Assembly (NCBI GenBank): GCA_001874305.1
Contig: MPCU01000005.1
Coordinates: 124,001 to 188,000, forward strand
From: Bacteriovorax sp. MedPE-SWde
GTDB lineage: Bacteria; Bdellovibrionota; Bacteriovoracia; Bacteriovoracales; Bacteriovoracaceae
Length of the DNA stretch: 64,000 bases
Direction: 5' to 3'
Shown: positions 18,607 through 28,662 of the stretch, in pieces
How the letters are laid out: each line of letters opens with the position of its first letter
Position numbering within the stretch: position 1 is the stretch's first letter
Notes under the pieces: generated by a model
The model's database searches: none
Told to the model about the DNA's origin: nothing
What the model saw: only the letters and a program-made list of their open reading frames with translations
Translations under genes and position numbers: made by a program

Positions 18607-19737
18607 CTAGTCAAATTCATACCATACTTTTTGCTTAACGAAGTCCTTGTAGGAAAGCATTATTCTACATACTTTTTTTGACACATTATCTAGGGAGTAG
18701 TCTTTAACAATATGATAATTTTCTTGGCTATCTTCGGAGATAGACGTGATGGCCTGTAAAATACGTTCCCAATTGTATCCTGTCATAATAACAGTTCCTT
18801 CTTCCATTGCTTCAGGTCTTTCGTGCGCTGCACGCAGGTTTAAGGCAGAAAAGTTGAGAATAGAAGATTCTTCAGAAATAGTTCCACTGTCTGACAGTGT
18901 TACTTTAGAGTTTGTCTGAAGGTTAATATAGTCAAAGAAGCCAAAAGGTTTTAAGAAAGAAATGTTATTCGAAAATTCTACATCGATGGCCGCTAGCTTG
19001 TTTTTAGTTCTAGGGTGTGTCGAGACAATTACAGGGAGATTGTAGTGACGTTCTAGGTTCTGCAGTAATGTTGCAAAGTCTCTAATTCCCTTCTCAGTAT
19101 CTACATTTTCAGCTCTATGAGAAGAAACTAAAAAATACTTACCTTTCTCTAAATCAAGAGTAGATAAAATTTTAGATTTACCAATATCATTTCGATACTT
19201 CTTTAATACTTCAAACATTGGAGAGCCCGTTTTGATAACTCTTTCAGGAGGAATCCCCTCTCGTAAAAGGTACTCTCTTGCAATGTCACTATAGCAAAGG
19301 TTGATATCACTAATATGGTCAACTACCTTTCTATTGATTTCTTCAGGTACTCTTTGGTCAAAGCATCGATTCCCTGCTTCCATATGGAAAACAGGAATTT
19401 TTAGTAACTTTGCGGATAAGGCTGCAAAACAACTATTTGTATCCCCTAATACTAAAAGAGAATCAGGTTTTTCAGCTTTCAAAATGTCTTCAAGCTTTGT
19501 GATTACATTTCCAATTGTTCCAAGAGCTGTTCCTGTAGCAGATTCTAAAAAGTGTTTTGGCTTTTCTATTTGTAGGTCATCAAAGAATATTTGGTTTAAC
19601 TCATAATCATAGTTTTGACCTGTATGAACTAAAACGTGATCAATAGCAGGATTAGATTGAAGCTCAGAGATAACACAAGACAATCTAATTATTTCTGGTC
19701 TTGTACCTACTACTGTTAATACTTTAAACCTTTTCAT
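18607..19737 (-). CDS. fnlC: UDP-GlcNAc 2-epimerase-like enzyme of L-FucNAc synthesis
   Basis: 376 residues of the WecB fold: VVGTRPEIIRLS, LVLGDTNSC, MEAGNRCFDQRVPEEINR and LSDSGTISEESS. The EAGNRCFD and SGTISEES variants distinguish the FnlC/CapG branch, the last step towards UDP-L-FucNAc, from true WecB. It overlaps fnlB by four bases. The set fnlA-fnlB-fnlC in this order makes UDP-L-FucNAc from UDP-GlcNAc. Confidence 0.9.
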   Translation of the reverse strand: MKRFKVLTVVGTRPEIIRLSCVISELQSNPAIDHVLVHTGQNYDYELNQIFFDDLQIEKPKHFLESATGTALGTIGNVITKLEDILKAEKPDSLLVLGDTNSCFAALSAKLLKIPVFHMEAGNRCFDQRVPEEINRKVVDHISDINLCYSDIAREYLLREGIPPERVIKTGSPMFEVLKKYRNDIGKSKILSTLDLEKGKYFLVSSHRAENVDTEKGIRDFATLLQNLERHYNLPVIVSTHPRTKNKLAAIDVEFSNNISFLKPFGFFDYINLQTNSKVTLSDSGTISEESSILNFSALNLRAAHERPEAMEEGTVIMTGYNWERILQAITSISEDSQENYHIVKDYSLDNVSKKVCRIMLSYKDFVKQKVWYEFD

Positions 19738-20864
19738 TTTATCACTTCCTCAAAAAATGTATCAGGGTTATCTCTGTCAAATATTTCGTTAGAACAAAAG
19801 ATCACGCATAATTCTTCATTTCCAATATTTTCGATACTATGTGTGTATCCTATTGGTATATCAACGATTCTAGCTTCTGAGCCTGCAACTTTATATTCTA
19901 AAACTTTATTGTTCATTACATGGCGAAAGCGAATCATTGCTTCACCTTTTACGACTATGAATTTTTCGACCTTAGTATTGTGATAATGATTTCCTCTTGT
20001 TACGCCAGGGTTTGTCGTTGAAAAGAAAATTTGTCCAAATTGATGAGATTTAGCAATTTCAAACAATGAGCCCCTGTCGTCATTGTAGCATTGAACTTGA
20101 TAATCAAACTTGTCTTCAGGTAAATAACTTAGATATGTCGAATATAGCTTTTTTACTAAAAGGTTTGAAAAGTCAGGTACTAGTAAGCTATTGCGGGATT
20201 CATTAAATGCAACTAAGGTATTGGCCAAATCCCCTAGGGAAACACTGTATTCAACTTCTGTTTCTTCAATGATTTCATTGAGCTTTTTATTTTCTATATC
20301 TTTAAGAACTTGATCTATTAAATCTTCTATATAAAGAAGTTTTAACATTGAATTTTCGTCATTAATTTTAATTTCAATTCCTCTTGAAATATTGTGACAA
20401 AAGGTAGCAATAACAGAGTTGTAATTAGGTCGACACCATTTCCCAAAAATATTGGTAAATCGGTAAATTAAATATTTAGATTTTGTATTCTCAAGACCTG
20501 TGGTTAGAGCATTCTCACCTGCAAGTTTTGACTCACCATAAATACCTTTTTTGTGAACTTGCAGAGAAGAGGAAAGTATAACAAGTCTTTCTTTAGTATC
20601 GTCTTCTTTGATAATATTAGCTATTCTTTGAGTAAGATTACTGTTTACAGATTCAAAGTCGTCCTTTTTCTCAGATCGATTTACTCCAGCAAAGTGAAAA
20701 ATTACATCAGCATCTTTAATGGAGCTCTTTAATAAACTTTCTGAGGCGTCTTTAGTGATTTCAATGTAATTTGAAATTTCTAATTGATTTAATCTGTTGA
20801 TGAAGTTTTTTCCAACAAATCCGTTGGAACCTGTAATTACAATTTTCTTAGTTTTTAAGTTCAT
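19734..20864 (-). CDS. fnlB: bifunctional SDR-cupin reductase/epimerase of L-FucNAc synthesis
   Basis: 376 residues. The N-terminal SDR domain has ITGSNGFVGKNF and YGESK (YxxxK). The C-terminal cupin domain has GNHYHNTKVEKF, where the histidines bind metal, and IPIGYTHSIEN. This SDR-plus-cupin build is that of CapF/FnlB, which epimerises and reduces the 4-keto intermediate made by FnlA. It overlaps fnlA by 17 bases and fnlC by four. Confidence 0.92.
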   Translation of the reverse strand: MNLKTKKIVITGSNGFVGKNFINRLNQLEISNYIEITKDASESLLKSSIKDADVIFHFAGVNRSEKKDDFESVNSNLTQRIANIIKEDDTKERLVILSSSLQVHKKGIYGESKLAGENALTTGLENTKSKYLIYRFTNIFGKWCRPNYNSVIATFCHNISRGIEIKINDENSMLKLLYIEDLIDQVLKDIENKKLNEIIEETEVEYSVSLGDLANTLVAFNESRNSLLVPDFSNLLVKKLYSTYLSYLPEDKFDYQVQCYNDDRGSLFEIAKSHQFGQIFFSTTNPGVTRGNHYHNTKVEKFIVVKGEAMIRFRHVMNNKVLEYKVAGSEARIVDIPIGYTHSIENIGNEELCVIFCSNEIFDRDNPDTFFEEVIK

Positions 20865-21858
20865 TTTGGATATAGTCCAGTTTTAGTAAAACTTTCTTTA
20901 GCTCTTCTACGTTCAATATCTTTGTATTAGATGAGTTATAATCCTCATTTGGGTCTTTTATGACTTCGCCTTCTGTGAAATACAACTGATAATTCAGATC
21001 ACGGTCATCTACTGGAACACGGAAGTAGTCACCTAGGTCTTGAGCCTTTGCAAGTTCTTCTCGGCTAAGTAAACTTTCATATGGTTTTTCACCATGTCTT
21101 GTTCCAATAACCTTGATATCTGAATCGCTATTAAAAATCGATTTAAGTGCTAGAGCTAATGTTTCAACAGTCGCAGCCGGAGCTTTTTGAACGAAGGTGT
21201 CACCATTTTCACCGTTGAGAAAGGCATAGAGTACAAGATCCACAGCTTCTTCTAAAGACATCATAAAACGAGTCATCAAAGGATCTGTAACAGTAATATC
21301 TTTCCCTTCTTTCATTTGCTTAATAAATAAAGGTATAACTGAACCACGAGAAGCCATTACGTTTCCGTATCGTGTACAAACAAGGCTTGTCGTTGATTCG
21401 ACTCTAGACTTAGCGATCATTATTTTTTCCATGAGGGCTTTTGTGATCCCCATGGCGTTAATTGGATAGACGGCTTTATCTGTTGAAAGACATATAACCT
21501 TGTCTACCTCTTCTTCGATAGCACTATTGAGAACGTTTTCTGTTCCTATTGCATTCGTCATTAACGCTTCAATAGGGTAAAATTCACATGATGGAACTTG
21601 CTTTAGAGCAGCCGCATGGAAAACGTAATTTACACCTCTCATTGCAAATCTTAGACTTTCTTTATTGCGGACATCACCTATATAAAATTTAAGACGATTG
21701 TCTTTAAAGTTATTTCTCATGTCGTCTTGTTTCTTTTCATCACGACTGAAAATGCGGATCTCTCTCACATCCAAATTTAGTAATTGTTTTACAACGGTAC
21801 TTCCAAACGAACCGGTACCACCTGTAATCAAAAGAGTCTTTCCATTAAATTCTTTCAT
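20848..21858 (-). CDS. fnlA: UDP-GlcNAc 4,6-dehydratase/5-epimerase of L-FucNAc synthesis
   Basis: 336 residues: ITGGTGSFGSTVV nucleotide site, FHAAALKQVPSCE, and STDKAVYPINAMGITK with the MxxxK active site of the inverting CapE/FnlA/FlaA1 group. It has no membrane helices, unlike the WbpM-type enzyme at 13838. The C-terminal region with TRHGEKPYE and YNSSNTK is characteristic. First of the three fnl genes and follows wbuB on the same strand. Confidence 0.92.
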   Translation of the reverse strand: MKEFNGKTLLITGGTGSFGSTVVKQLLNLDVREIRIFSRDEKKQDDMRNNFKDNRLKFYIGDVRNKESLRFAMRGVNYVFHAAALKQVPSCEFYPIEALMTNAIGTENVLNSAIEEEVDKVICLSTDKAVYPINAMGITKALMEKIMIAKSRVESTTSLVCTRYGNVMASRGSVIPLFIKQMKEGKDITVTDPLMTRFMMSLEEAVDLVLYAFLNGENGDTFVQKAPAATVETLALALKSIFNSDSDIKVIGTRHGEKPYESLLSREELAKAQDLGDYFRVPVDDRDLNYQLYFTEGEVIKDPNEDYNSSNTKILNVEELKKVLLKLDYIQNELKN

Positions 21859-21922
21859 AATCTACCTATATAAATCATTTACAATGACTATAATCTATCG
21901 AGAAGACTATTGGAATGTCTAT

Positions 21923-23179
21923 TTAGGCTAATGATTTAAAAATCCGTTCAAACTTTTGTGCACCAGATAATCGACTCAAGTTTTGAACATAGTAGTTTTG
22001 GCCATTGTTCCCCATTTTGGTTAATTCATCATTGGAGTGTTCCAATAATCTATTTAACTTTAGAGCTAGATCAATTGAATCTTCTGGCTCAAAGCAGTAT
22101 CCTGCACCAGATTCTTCTATCATGTCTTTGGCGTCACCTCTTATTCCGGCGAGCAAAGGTCTTCCTGCAAGTAAATATGCCTGAATTTTAGAAGGAATTG
22201 TAATATCAAAAAGAGGGTCTTTATTTAAGTGAACGATTAAGCAATCAGCTGCTTCAAAATAATCCTGAACTTCGGTACTCGATACCCAGTCCAAAAACCT
22301 TACATTGTTAAGATCAAGCTCTTTACTTAGGTTGATAAGAGATTCTTTTTGTAAACCACCACCAATAAAGAGAAATTCTACATCTTTTTCGCGAAACTTT
22401 TCAGCGGCTTTGACGAGAGTCGACAATGCTTGTGCTTTTCCATGATTTCCTGCGAAAAGAACAGTGAATTTTTTCATACCAAACTTTTCTCTAAGTATTT
22501 CTCTGGGTTCAGTCTTTGGACCACTTTCACTTAAAGACCAATTGGGAACAACTGTTATTTTATGACTATCAACACCTCTTTCTATAAGTTTCTTTTTGAA
22601 TCCATTTGATAAGGGGGCAATGTGGTCAGCTCTTTTGTAGACGAAATCACACAAAATACCGATTTTTTTGATAATGGAAGGGTTGTTAATCATACCGGTA
22701 GCGCTTAATGTATCCGGCCAAAAATCTTGAATATCTAGGACTAACTTAGAGCCTTTGCAGTATTTTAGTAAAAGTGCACTTAGTGCTGTTGTGATCGGAG
22801 GTTGGTATGCATATAGCAGTTCTTTACGTCTAACAATGAAAAGACCATACAGAAAAGAGAATAAAAAGAAGCTTCCATAGTTTAAGATTCTTTTTATTTT
22901 GCTACTATCGTGGCTAGGATAGAGCGGAACTCTATAAATTGGGACGCCACCAATAATTTCCTTGAAGAAAATGCCAATTTTGTAGTTTTTGTGAACCTTC
23001 CCACCAGGATAATTTGGATATCCAGTGATAATCTTTACGTTGTGCCCTTTTTCTAAAAGACTTTGTGCAAGTGGTAGGCATTTTAGATCTGGCTCTGGAT
23101 AGCACCACTGAGATATTAAACATATCGACAATTTTTTATCTCGATAACCTTTTGATTTATCAAAGCTCAATCTTTCCAT
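21923..23179 (-). CDS. wbuB: GT4 glycosyltransferase, WbuB-type L-FucNAc transferase
   Basis: 418 residues with the WbuB pattern: SQWCYPEPD near the start, GYPNYPGGKV, then LFAGNHGKAQ and, in place of the common EX7E, the DITIPSKIQAYLLAGRP segment. WbuB proteins add L-FucNAc to a lipid-linked glycan and are nearly always coded with fnlABC, as here. First gene of the minus-strand operon; the 119-base gap to asnB should hold its promoter. Confidence 0.85.
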   Translation of the reverse strand: MERLSFDKSKGYRDKKLSICLISQWCYPEPDLKCLPLAQSLLEKGHNVKIITGYPNYPGGKVHKNYKIGIFFKEIIGGVPIYRVPLYPSHDSSKIKRILNYGSFFLFSFLYGLFIVRRKELLYAYQPPITTALSALLLKYCKGSKLVLDIQDFWPDTLSATGMINNPSIIKKIGILCDFVYKRADHIAPLSNGFKKKLIERGVDSHKITVVPNWSLSESGPKTEPREILREKFGMKKFTVLFAGNHGKAQALSTLVKAAEKFREKDVEFLFIGGGLQKESLINLSKELDLNNVRFLDWVSSTEVQDYFEAADCLIVHLNKDPLFDITIPSKIQAYLLAGRPLLAGIRGDAKDMIEESGAGYCFEPEDSIDLALKLNRLLEHSNDELTKMGNNGQNYYVQNLSRLSGAQKFERIFKSLA

Positions 23180-23190
23180 TATATCCTAAC

Positions 23191-23217
23191 TTGTAAACTT
23201 TTTCGATATTGTATAAA
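23191..23217 (+). promoter_or_regulatory. candidate promoter for the asnB-like gene
   Basis: TTGTAA at 23191 and TATAAA at 23212 with a 15-base spacer lie in the divergent gap between wbuB and the asnB-like gene. Match is only moderate. Confidence 0.3.
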
Positions 23218-23298
23218 TTTAAGTGTAAATTATCTAGGATAAATGCGACAATCATTGCTTTGATAAGGCAAATTGTAGCTTTAATAAACGGTAAGCAA

Positions 23299-24984
23299 AT
23301 GTGTGGAATCTTAGTTTCTAAAAACTTTGTTAGAAATAAAAATGAATTTGAATCTCTTTTAAAAACATTGGAAAAAAGAGGACCAGATGCAAGCTCTATT
23401 GAAGAGCTTGGGGAGACATTGTTAGGCCATACGCGACTAACTATAATAGACACTAATGAACGATCAAATCAACCGCTAAGAGATGAATCTGGACGCTATT
23501 CAATTGTATATAATGGTGAAGTTTATAATTATATAGAACTAAGAAAAGAGCTAGAACTAGAGGGTGTTAAGTTTCATACTGAATCAGATACCGAAGTTTT
23601 ATTGAATTGGGTAATTCATAAGGGGATGAGCAACATTGATAAGCTCAATGGTATGTTTGCTTTCGTTATTCATGACAAGGAAACGGACGAACTGCTTATT
23701 GCAAGAGACAGATATGGAATTAAGCCTTTGTATTATATCCATAATGAAAACGGAATCACTTTCTCATCTCAAATTTCAACACTTAAAGGCTTTTCAACGG
23801 GTGTAGATCTCAACAGCAAAATTCTTTTTTCGGGTTTTGGACACATACCTGAACCATATACTTTGTATAAGAATGTTAAGTCTTTTGAGCCTGGAGCATA
23901 TGCTACATATAAAAATAACAAATTATCTCTCCAGACCTACTTCTCTATTTTTCAAGAACAAACAGAAAAAAATGTAGACTTAAAATCAACCATCTCTCAC
24001 GCCGTTAATATATTTAACCGTTCTGATGCCCCTCTGGGCTCATTTTTGTCAGGAGGAGTAGACTCTTCAATATTAAGTTCGATGCTTACTAAAGAAAATA
24101 AGAATCTAAGAACTGTTTCGATAAACTTTGAATTTGGAAATCTCAATGAAAAAGAATATCAAGACATGGTTATTAAAGACTATCCCCATGAAAATATTTG
24201 TGAATTTATAAGCTTTGATGAATTTACAAAATATAAAGAAGAGTATGATCAAATTATGGAGCAACCATCGATAGATGGACTTAATTCATTTATAGCGAGT
24301 AACGTGGCTAAAAAAAATGGCCTTAAAGTTATGGTAAGTGGAGTTGGGGGTGATGAGCTCTTTTATGGATACCCATCATTTGAAAGATATGAAAAAATAA
24401 AAAGTATTTCATCTTTGTTACCTAGTTTCTTGATTGGTTTTCTTCCCGCAAAATTTAAGCGTTTTGAGTATGCTAAAATTAACAAAACTGTAGGCAGTTA
24501 TTATGTTCAAAGATCTATTAATTCTCCGAGTGAGGTTTCTAATATATTAGGAATAAATATCAAGGAAGTTGAGAAAGTATTTAAGGATTTCTTTTGTACA
24601 GTTGAAAAAAAAATAAATTCTAACGATGAAAACCTGATTTCAAAACTAGAGATTAGTGAATACATGAAGAACCAGCTTTTGCGAGATAGTGATGTATATA
24701 GTATGTATAATAGTATTGAAATAAGAATACCGTTTTTAGATAATGATCTTGTTAATAGAACATTATCATTATCACCAGTTCAAAAGATCACAACACCAAA
24801 AAAGAAACTGTTAATTGAAAATTCTTCTACGAAGTTAAATGAAGGCCTTGTCGTTAGACCAAAAAAGGGATTTGAACTACCGTTTGCATACTTCTATAAA
24901 CGAACTGGGAACCAAGAAGATGCTCATTGGTCTAAGATAAGAGTTAAAGAATTACTCCAGAAGTTTGATAACTATAATGAATAA
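23299..24984 (+). CDS. asnB: asparagine synthase-family glutamine-dependent amidotransferase
   Basis: 561 residues from the ATG at 23299, chosen because it leaves Cys2 (MCGILVS) as the N-terminal nucleophile of the class II glutaminase domain. The longer open frame from 23209 would bury it. YNGEVYNY and RDRYGIKPLYY complete the glutaminase half. FLSGGVDSS is the PP-loop of the synthase half, with VSGVGGDELFYGY further on. In glycan clusters such proteins often amidate uronic acids rather than make asparagine; which applies here cannot be told. It overlaps the next GT4 gene by eight bases. Confidence 0.88.
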   Translation: MCGILVSKNFVRNKNEFESLLKTLEKRGPDASSIEELGETLLGHTRLTIIDTNERSNQPLRDESGRYSIVYNGEVYNYIELRKELELEGVKFHTESDTEVLLNWVIHKGMSNIDKLNGMFAFVIHDKETDELLIARDRYGIKPLYYIHNENGITFSSQISTLKGFSTGVDLNSKILFSGFGHIPEPYTLYKNVKSFEPGAYATYKNNKLSLQTYFSIFQEQTEKNVDLKSTISHAVNIFNRSDAPLGSFLSGGVDSSILSSMLTKENKNLRTVSINFEFGNLNEKEYQDMVIKDYPHENICEFISFDEFTKYKEEYDQIMEQPSIDGLNSFIASNVAKKNGLKVMVSGVGGDELFYGYPSFERYEKIKSISSLLPSFLIGFLPAKFKRFEYAKINKTVGSYYVQRSINSPSEVSNILGINIKEVEKVFKDFFCTVEKKINSNDENLISKLEISEYMKNQLLRDSDVYSMYNSIEIRIPFLDNDLVNRTLSLSPVQKITTPKKKLLIENSSTKLNEGLVVRPKKGFELPFAYFYKRTGNQEDAHWSKIRVKELLQKFDNYNE

Positions 24985-26119
24985 TAAAAAGTCTAAAATA
25001 TTAATTGTAACTGACCATTATTTTCCTTCTGAGAATGCAGGTGGCCCACTGATCTCTATAAAAAACTTAGTTCTTAATTTTAAGGATAAATTTGATTTTT
25101 CCATTTATACAAGAAACCATGACGTCAATAGTTCTGAGACACTTAAAGACATAGAGTTTGATAAATGGGTTAAATATGAAAGTACAGATGTTTTCTACGC
25201 AAGCCATTTTCACTTAGTAGAGATTAGAAAAATGGTCAAAAATTTTGATGATATCTATCTCAATAGCTTCTTTTCGCCATTAACTATATCGTTTTTATTA
25301 GCGACTGTATTTCTAAGAAAAAAACTTATAATTGCTCCTAGAGGAGAATTTAGCCCTCGTGCTCTAAAGTTAAAGTCATTTAAGAAAAATTGTTATATTA
25401 AGTTTTTTAAACATTTTTTGAACAAAACAAATGTTATATTTCAATCAACTTCACCAGAAGAGACTTCAAATATTTTATCAATATTTCCAAAGCAAAATGT
25501 ATATGTGGCACAAAATATTCCTGACTTTCCAGAGTACGGTTCTTTAAACCAGGCTGGGTCCGAATGTTTGAAACTGATACATCATAGTCGTATTGTGCCA
25601 AAGAAAAACCTTCTCTATTTCTTAGAATTGTTAAATTTGATAAATATTCAAAGGAAGGTTGAATTTTTAATTTATGGAAATATAGAAGATCAAGCTTATT
25701 GGAAACAATGCCAAAGAGAAATAGAGCAAATAGAAAATCCTCTTCTTTCGGTTGTATATCTTGGAGCTCTTAAATCTAGTGATAAGTTTGAATGTTTATC
25801 GAAGTCTCATGTAGGAGTTCAACCGACCTTGGGTGAAAATTTCGGGCATTCTATTTTCGAGTGTTTTGCTTCAAACCTCCATGTTGTCGTAGGGATAGAT
25901 ACTCCATGGCAAGATTTAAATTCGAATGAAGTAGGTATAAATCTAACTCTTGATAAAGTATCAGACTCTAAGAAGTTGGAAGATTATATAGAGACTTTTG
26001 AAATTAATAACAAAAATAAAAAAGCGTATAATTATGCTTTGAAAAAATATAAGACAATATTAAAGACTTCAAATTATAATGAACTATTTAGTTCAGTTGA
26101 GTCTCAGAAAACTTTTTAG
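24977..26119 (+). CDS. GT4 family glycosyltransferase
   Basis: 380 residues from the ATG at 24977 (a TTG at 24965 is also in frame). It starts KILIVTDHYFPSENAGGP, a GT4 N-terminus, with APRGEFSPRAL in the first domain and HHSRIVPKKNLLYF and ENFGHSIFE (EX7E) in the second. It is probably co-transcribed with the asnB-like gene and acts in the cytoplasm on lipid-linked sugar. Its final 32 bases overlap the convergent SGNH gene. Confidence 0.82.
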   Translation: MNNKKSKILIVTDHYFPSENAGGPLISIKNLVLNFKDKFDFSIYTRNHDVNSSETLKDIEFDKWVKYESTDVFYASHFHLVEIRKMVKNFDDIYLNSFFSPLTISFLLATVFLRKKLIIAPRGEFSPRALKLKSFKKNCYIKFFKHFLNKTNVIFQSTSPEETSNILSIFPKQNVYVAQNIPDFPEYGSLNQAGSECLKLIHHSRIVPKKNLLYFLELLNLINIQRKVEFLIYGNIEDQAYWKQCQREIEQIENPLLSVVYLGALKSSDKFECLSKSHVGVQPTLGENFGHSIFECFASNLHVVVGIDTPWQDLNSNEVGINLTLDKVSDSKKLEDYIETFEINNKNKKAYNYALKKYKTILKTSNYNELFSSVESQKTF

Positions 26120-27098
26120 CAATAATTTCACTTAAAACCTTGTTTCCTTTTCTGTTTAAATGGTTACCATCATAAAATAGCTCATCTTCATACGTTTTTA
26201 ACTTTGTGTAGTCCCAAAAGTCGAAATTCTCTTCCTCTTGAAGTAAGACAGAAAGTCTTTCAAAGGCTTTGTTGTAAATCTTATCAAATAACGGAGGGAA
26301 TGCTTTCATGTAGGTGTGATGCTTTGGTAATCGTAAGAAAATGACTTTAATTCCACGATCAGAAAACATTTTCACCATGCGAAAGTATGAATTTATAGCT
26401 AGGTTCCAGTCGAATTTATAACTGTTATATTGGTTATAATGTCCTTTTACTCTGGATTTACCATCTGTCTTTGCCGAAATTGTACCATCTTTAACAGTAT
26501 AACCAGGAATATGTTTTTCTCTTTCAATGAACTGAGACCATACTTGAGGAATTGTTAATCTGAAGCGTAAGAAATTTGGTTCTGCAAGCCACCTAACAAA
26601 GTGATAATAGTACTCTTTAGTATTAAAATGTTCTCTTATATCCCATGGTTCAACACCTGTTCTCCATAGTAGATATAAATCTTTTCCCATATGCTTAAAG
26701 TGACGAGTGAAAAGAACATGGTCAAACTCTATGAAAACTGTTTCTAGATCTTGGAGTTTATGAAAATGCTTCTTAACTAGTTGTTCAATTGCAATGGCCC
26801 CTAATCCACCAGAACCTAAGTTCATTACACTTTTTGAAAAAGCTCTTGGGTCAATACCATACTGTACGTGTGAGCTACCTAGCATCACAATCTTAGTGTC
26901 TTGAGTTAATGCTGTTGCTTCAGGTTGTGGATAATATTCTTCACCATAAATATAGATACGGATTGCTATACGTGATACTAAAAATAAAACAATTGCTAGT
27001 CCACACGTAATTATTAGTGCTTGATGCTTTCTCCTTTTAGCGGGAGGTAAGGCCATATATTTATGTGCATAATTAAAATTGAAAATAGATGAAAACAT
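26088..27098 (-). CDS. membrane-anchored SGNH-type hydrolase/acetyltransferase partner
   Basis: 336 residues: a membrane helix near residues 28-50, then a periplasmic domain with VMLGSSHVQYG (block I serine), NLGSGGLGA (block II) and YDGNHLNRKG near the C-terminus (the D-x-x-H pair). This is the arrangement of AlgJ/AlgX or PatB-like proteins that accept acetyl groups from an MBOAT partner and transfer them to polysaccharide. The MBOAT gene overlaps its start by 26 bases, so the pair is almost surely one acetylation module. Confidence 0.75.
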   Translation of the reverse strand: MFSSIFNFNYAHKYMALPPAKRRKHQALIITCGLAIVLFLVSRIAIRIYIYGEEYYPQPEATALTQDTKIVMLGSSHVQYGIDPRAFSKSVMNLGSGGLGAIAIEQLVKKHFHKLQDLETVFIEFDHVLFTRHFKHMGKDLYLLWRTGVEPWDIREHFNTKEYYYHFVRWLAEPNFLRFRLTIPQVWSQFIEREKHIPGYTVKDGTISAKTDGKSRVKGHYNQYNSYKFDWNLAINSYFRMVKMFSDRGIKVIFLRLPKHHTYMKAFPPLFDKIYNKAFERLSVLLQEEENFDFWDYTKLKTYEDELFYDGNHLNRKGNKVLSEIIAKKFSETQLN

Positions 27099-28494
27099 AC
27101 GGTCTTATGACTCCTAAAAAAGTAATACACACACTGAAAAGAGCATATATAGCGACTTTTCTTTTGTAGCTAAAATTCACCATAAAATATTCATCATGAT
27201 GCCTCTCTTCATATATTTCCATATAAAGAATCGGAAGAGCAAAAGTTAAAATTGTGGCTAGCGCCACTAGAGGAATATTACTTCCTGAAGTGAAGTTAAA
27301 TAAGTTCTGACTAATTGTTAAGATGTCAGGAATTGATTGAGCAGCAAAAAGCATCCATCCAATACAAGTAAGTTGAAAGAAAATAATCATTGAGATAAAG
27401 TGCCAAGCTTTATTGGAAAGCCTTAAGGCTTTTTGTAACCTTTCTAAATATGGTGAAATCATTCTATGAATTGCAAGAAGTCCTCCATGATAAATTCCCC
27501 AAAGGACAAAATTCCAGGCTGCACCATGCCAAACGCCACCTAAAACCATTGTGATCATTAAATTTCTGTAAGTATTGAGCTTTCCAAGCTTGTTTCCTCC
27601 AAGTGGAATATATAAATAATCGCGTAACCAAGTGGATAATGAAATATGCCACCTTCTCCAAAAATCACTAGGACTGACAGCAAAGTATGGCCTTTTGAAG
27701 TTCTCCATTAGGTCGAATCCCATTAGTCTAGAAATTCCTCTTGCTATGTCTGTATATCCAGAGAAGTCTCCATAGATCTGAAAAGCAAATGCATAAATAC
27801 CTAGCATTACTTCAAATCCATATTTTCCTTCAGGCTGTGAAAAAAGTTCCATCGCATAAGGAGCAAGGTTGTCTGCGAGTACCACTTTTTTAATGTAGCC
27901 TCTTGCAATTAACCAAAGACCTCTTTCAATATCAGATAATCTAATCTTTCTAATCTTCTCTATTTGAGGAAGTAAGTGAGATGCTCTCTCTATAGGCCCT
28001 GCAACAAGTTGTGGAAAGAAGGCTACAAATACTGCAAAATCAAGAAACTTCTCCGTAGGTTTTAACGTTCCTCTATAAATATCAATGGTATAGCTCATCG
28101 TTTGGAAAGTATAAAATGATATTCCAACAGGAAGAATGATATTAAGAGTTGTAATATTTGCACTTAACCCTACTGACTCGAGTAGAAAATGTAGATTCTC
28201 TGCAAAGAAGTTAAAGTATTTAAAAAATGCAAGCATCCCTAGGTTTGAGAAGACACTAATCATTAAAAATAATTTCTTCCGAGTTTTTTCTTTCGATTTA
28301 TAAATTTCATGACCTGTAAAAAAGTCAATAACAGTAGATAAGAAAATTAGAGTTAAGAATTTTTCACTCCAACATCCATAAAAGAAATAACTAGCAACTA
28401 AAAGTAGAATGTTCTGATAACGGTGTGTAAGAACTATATACAATAGGTAAACCAAAGCAAAAAATACTGGGAACTCAAATGATGAAAATAGCAT
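27073..28494 (-). CDS. MBOAT O-acyltransferase (AlgI/DltB-like)
   Basis: 474 residues from the ATG at 28494 with about ten helices. It has GDFSGYTDIARG, RPYFAVSPSDFWRRWHISLS and GGVWHGAAWNFVLWG, holding the invariant histidine of MBOAT enzymes. AlgI-type members pass an acyl group from cytoplasmic acetyl-CoA across the membrane to an SGNH partner, here the overlapping gene at 26088. The target is likely one of the glycans of this locus. Confidence 0.92.
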   Translation of the reverse strand: MLFSSFEFPVFFALVYLLYIVLTHRYQNILLLVASYFFYGCWSEKFLTLIFLSTVIDFFTGHEIYKSKEKTRKKLFLMISVFSNLGMLAFFKYFNFFAENLHFLLESVGLSANITTLNIILPVGISFYTFQTMSYTIDIYRGTLKPTEKFLDFAVFVAFFPQLVAGPIERASHLLPQIEKIRKIRLSDIERGLWLIARGYIKKVVLADNLAPYAMELFSQPEGKYGFEVMLGIYAFAFQIYGDFSGYTDIARGISRLMGFDLMENFKRPYFAVSPSDFWRRWHISLSTWLRDYLYIPLGGNKLGKLNTYRNLMITMVLGGVWHGAAWNFVLWGIYHGGLLAIHRMISPYLERLQKALRLSNKAWHFISMIIFFQLTCIGWMLFAAQSIPDILTISQNLFNFTSGSNIPLVALATILTFALPILYMEIYEERHHDEYFMVNFSYKRKVAIYALFSVCITFLGVIRPYVFIYFQF

Positions 28495-28662
28495 TATCAA
28501 TAGACTATCTTGTAATAGCTAAAGTGTAAATGAAAGCATTTTTATCAGAGTGGCTTTAGGCTTATTGTTTTAACTTCTTGGTTTTATAGGTATCTGACGC
28601 TTAGATCATTTGCATATGTTAGTAAAAATGGTACAAATTTATAAATAATTCCAGGAGTAAGA

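Noticed and set aside
23209-23298. N-terminal extension of the asnB-like gene.
   Set aside because: It would put 30 residues before the Cys that must be N-terminal for glutaminase activity.
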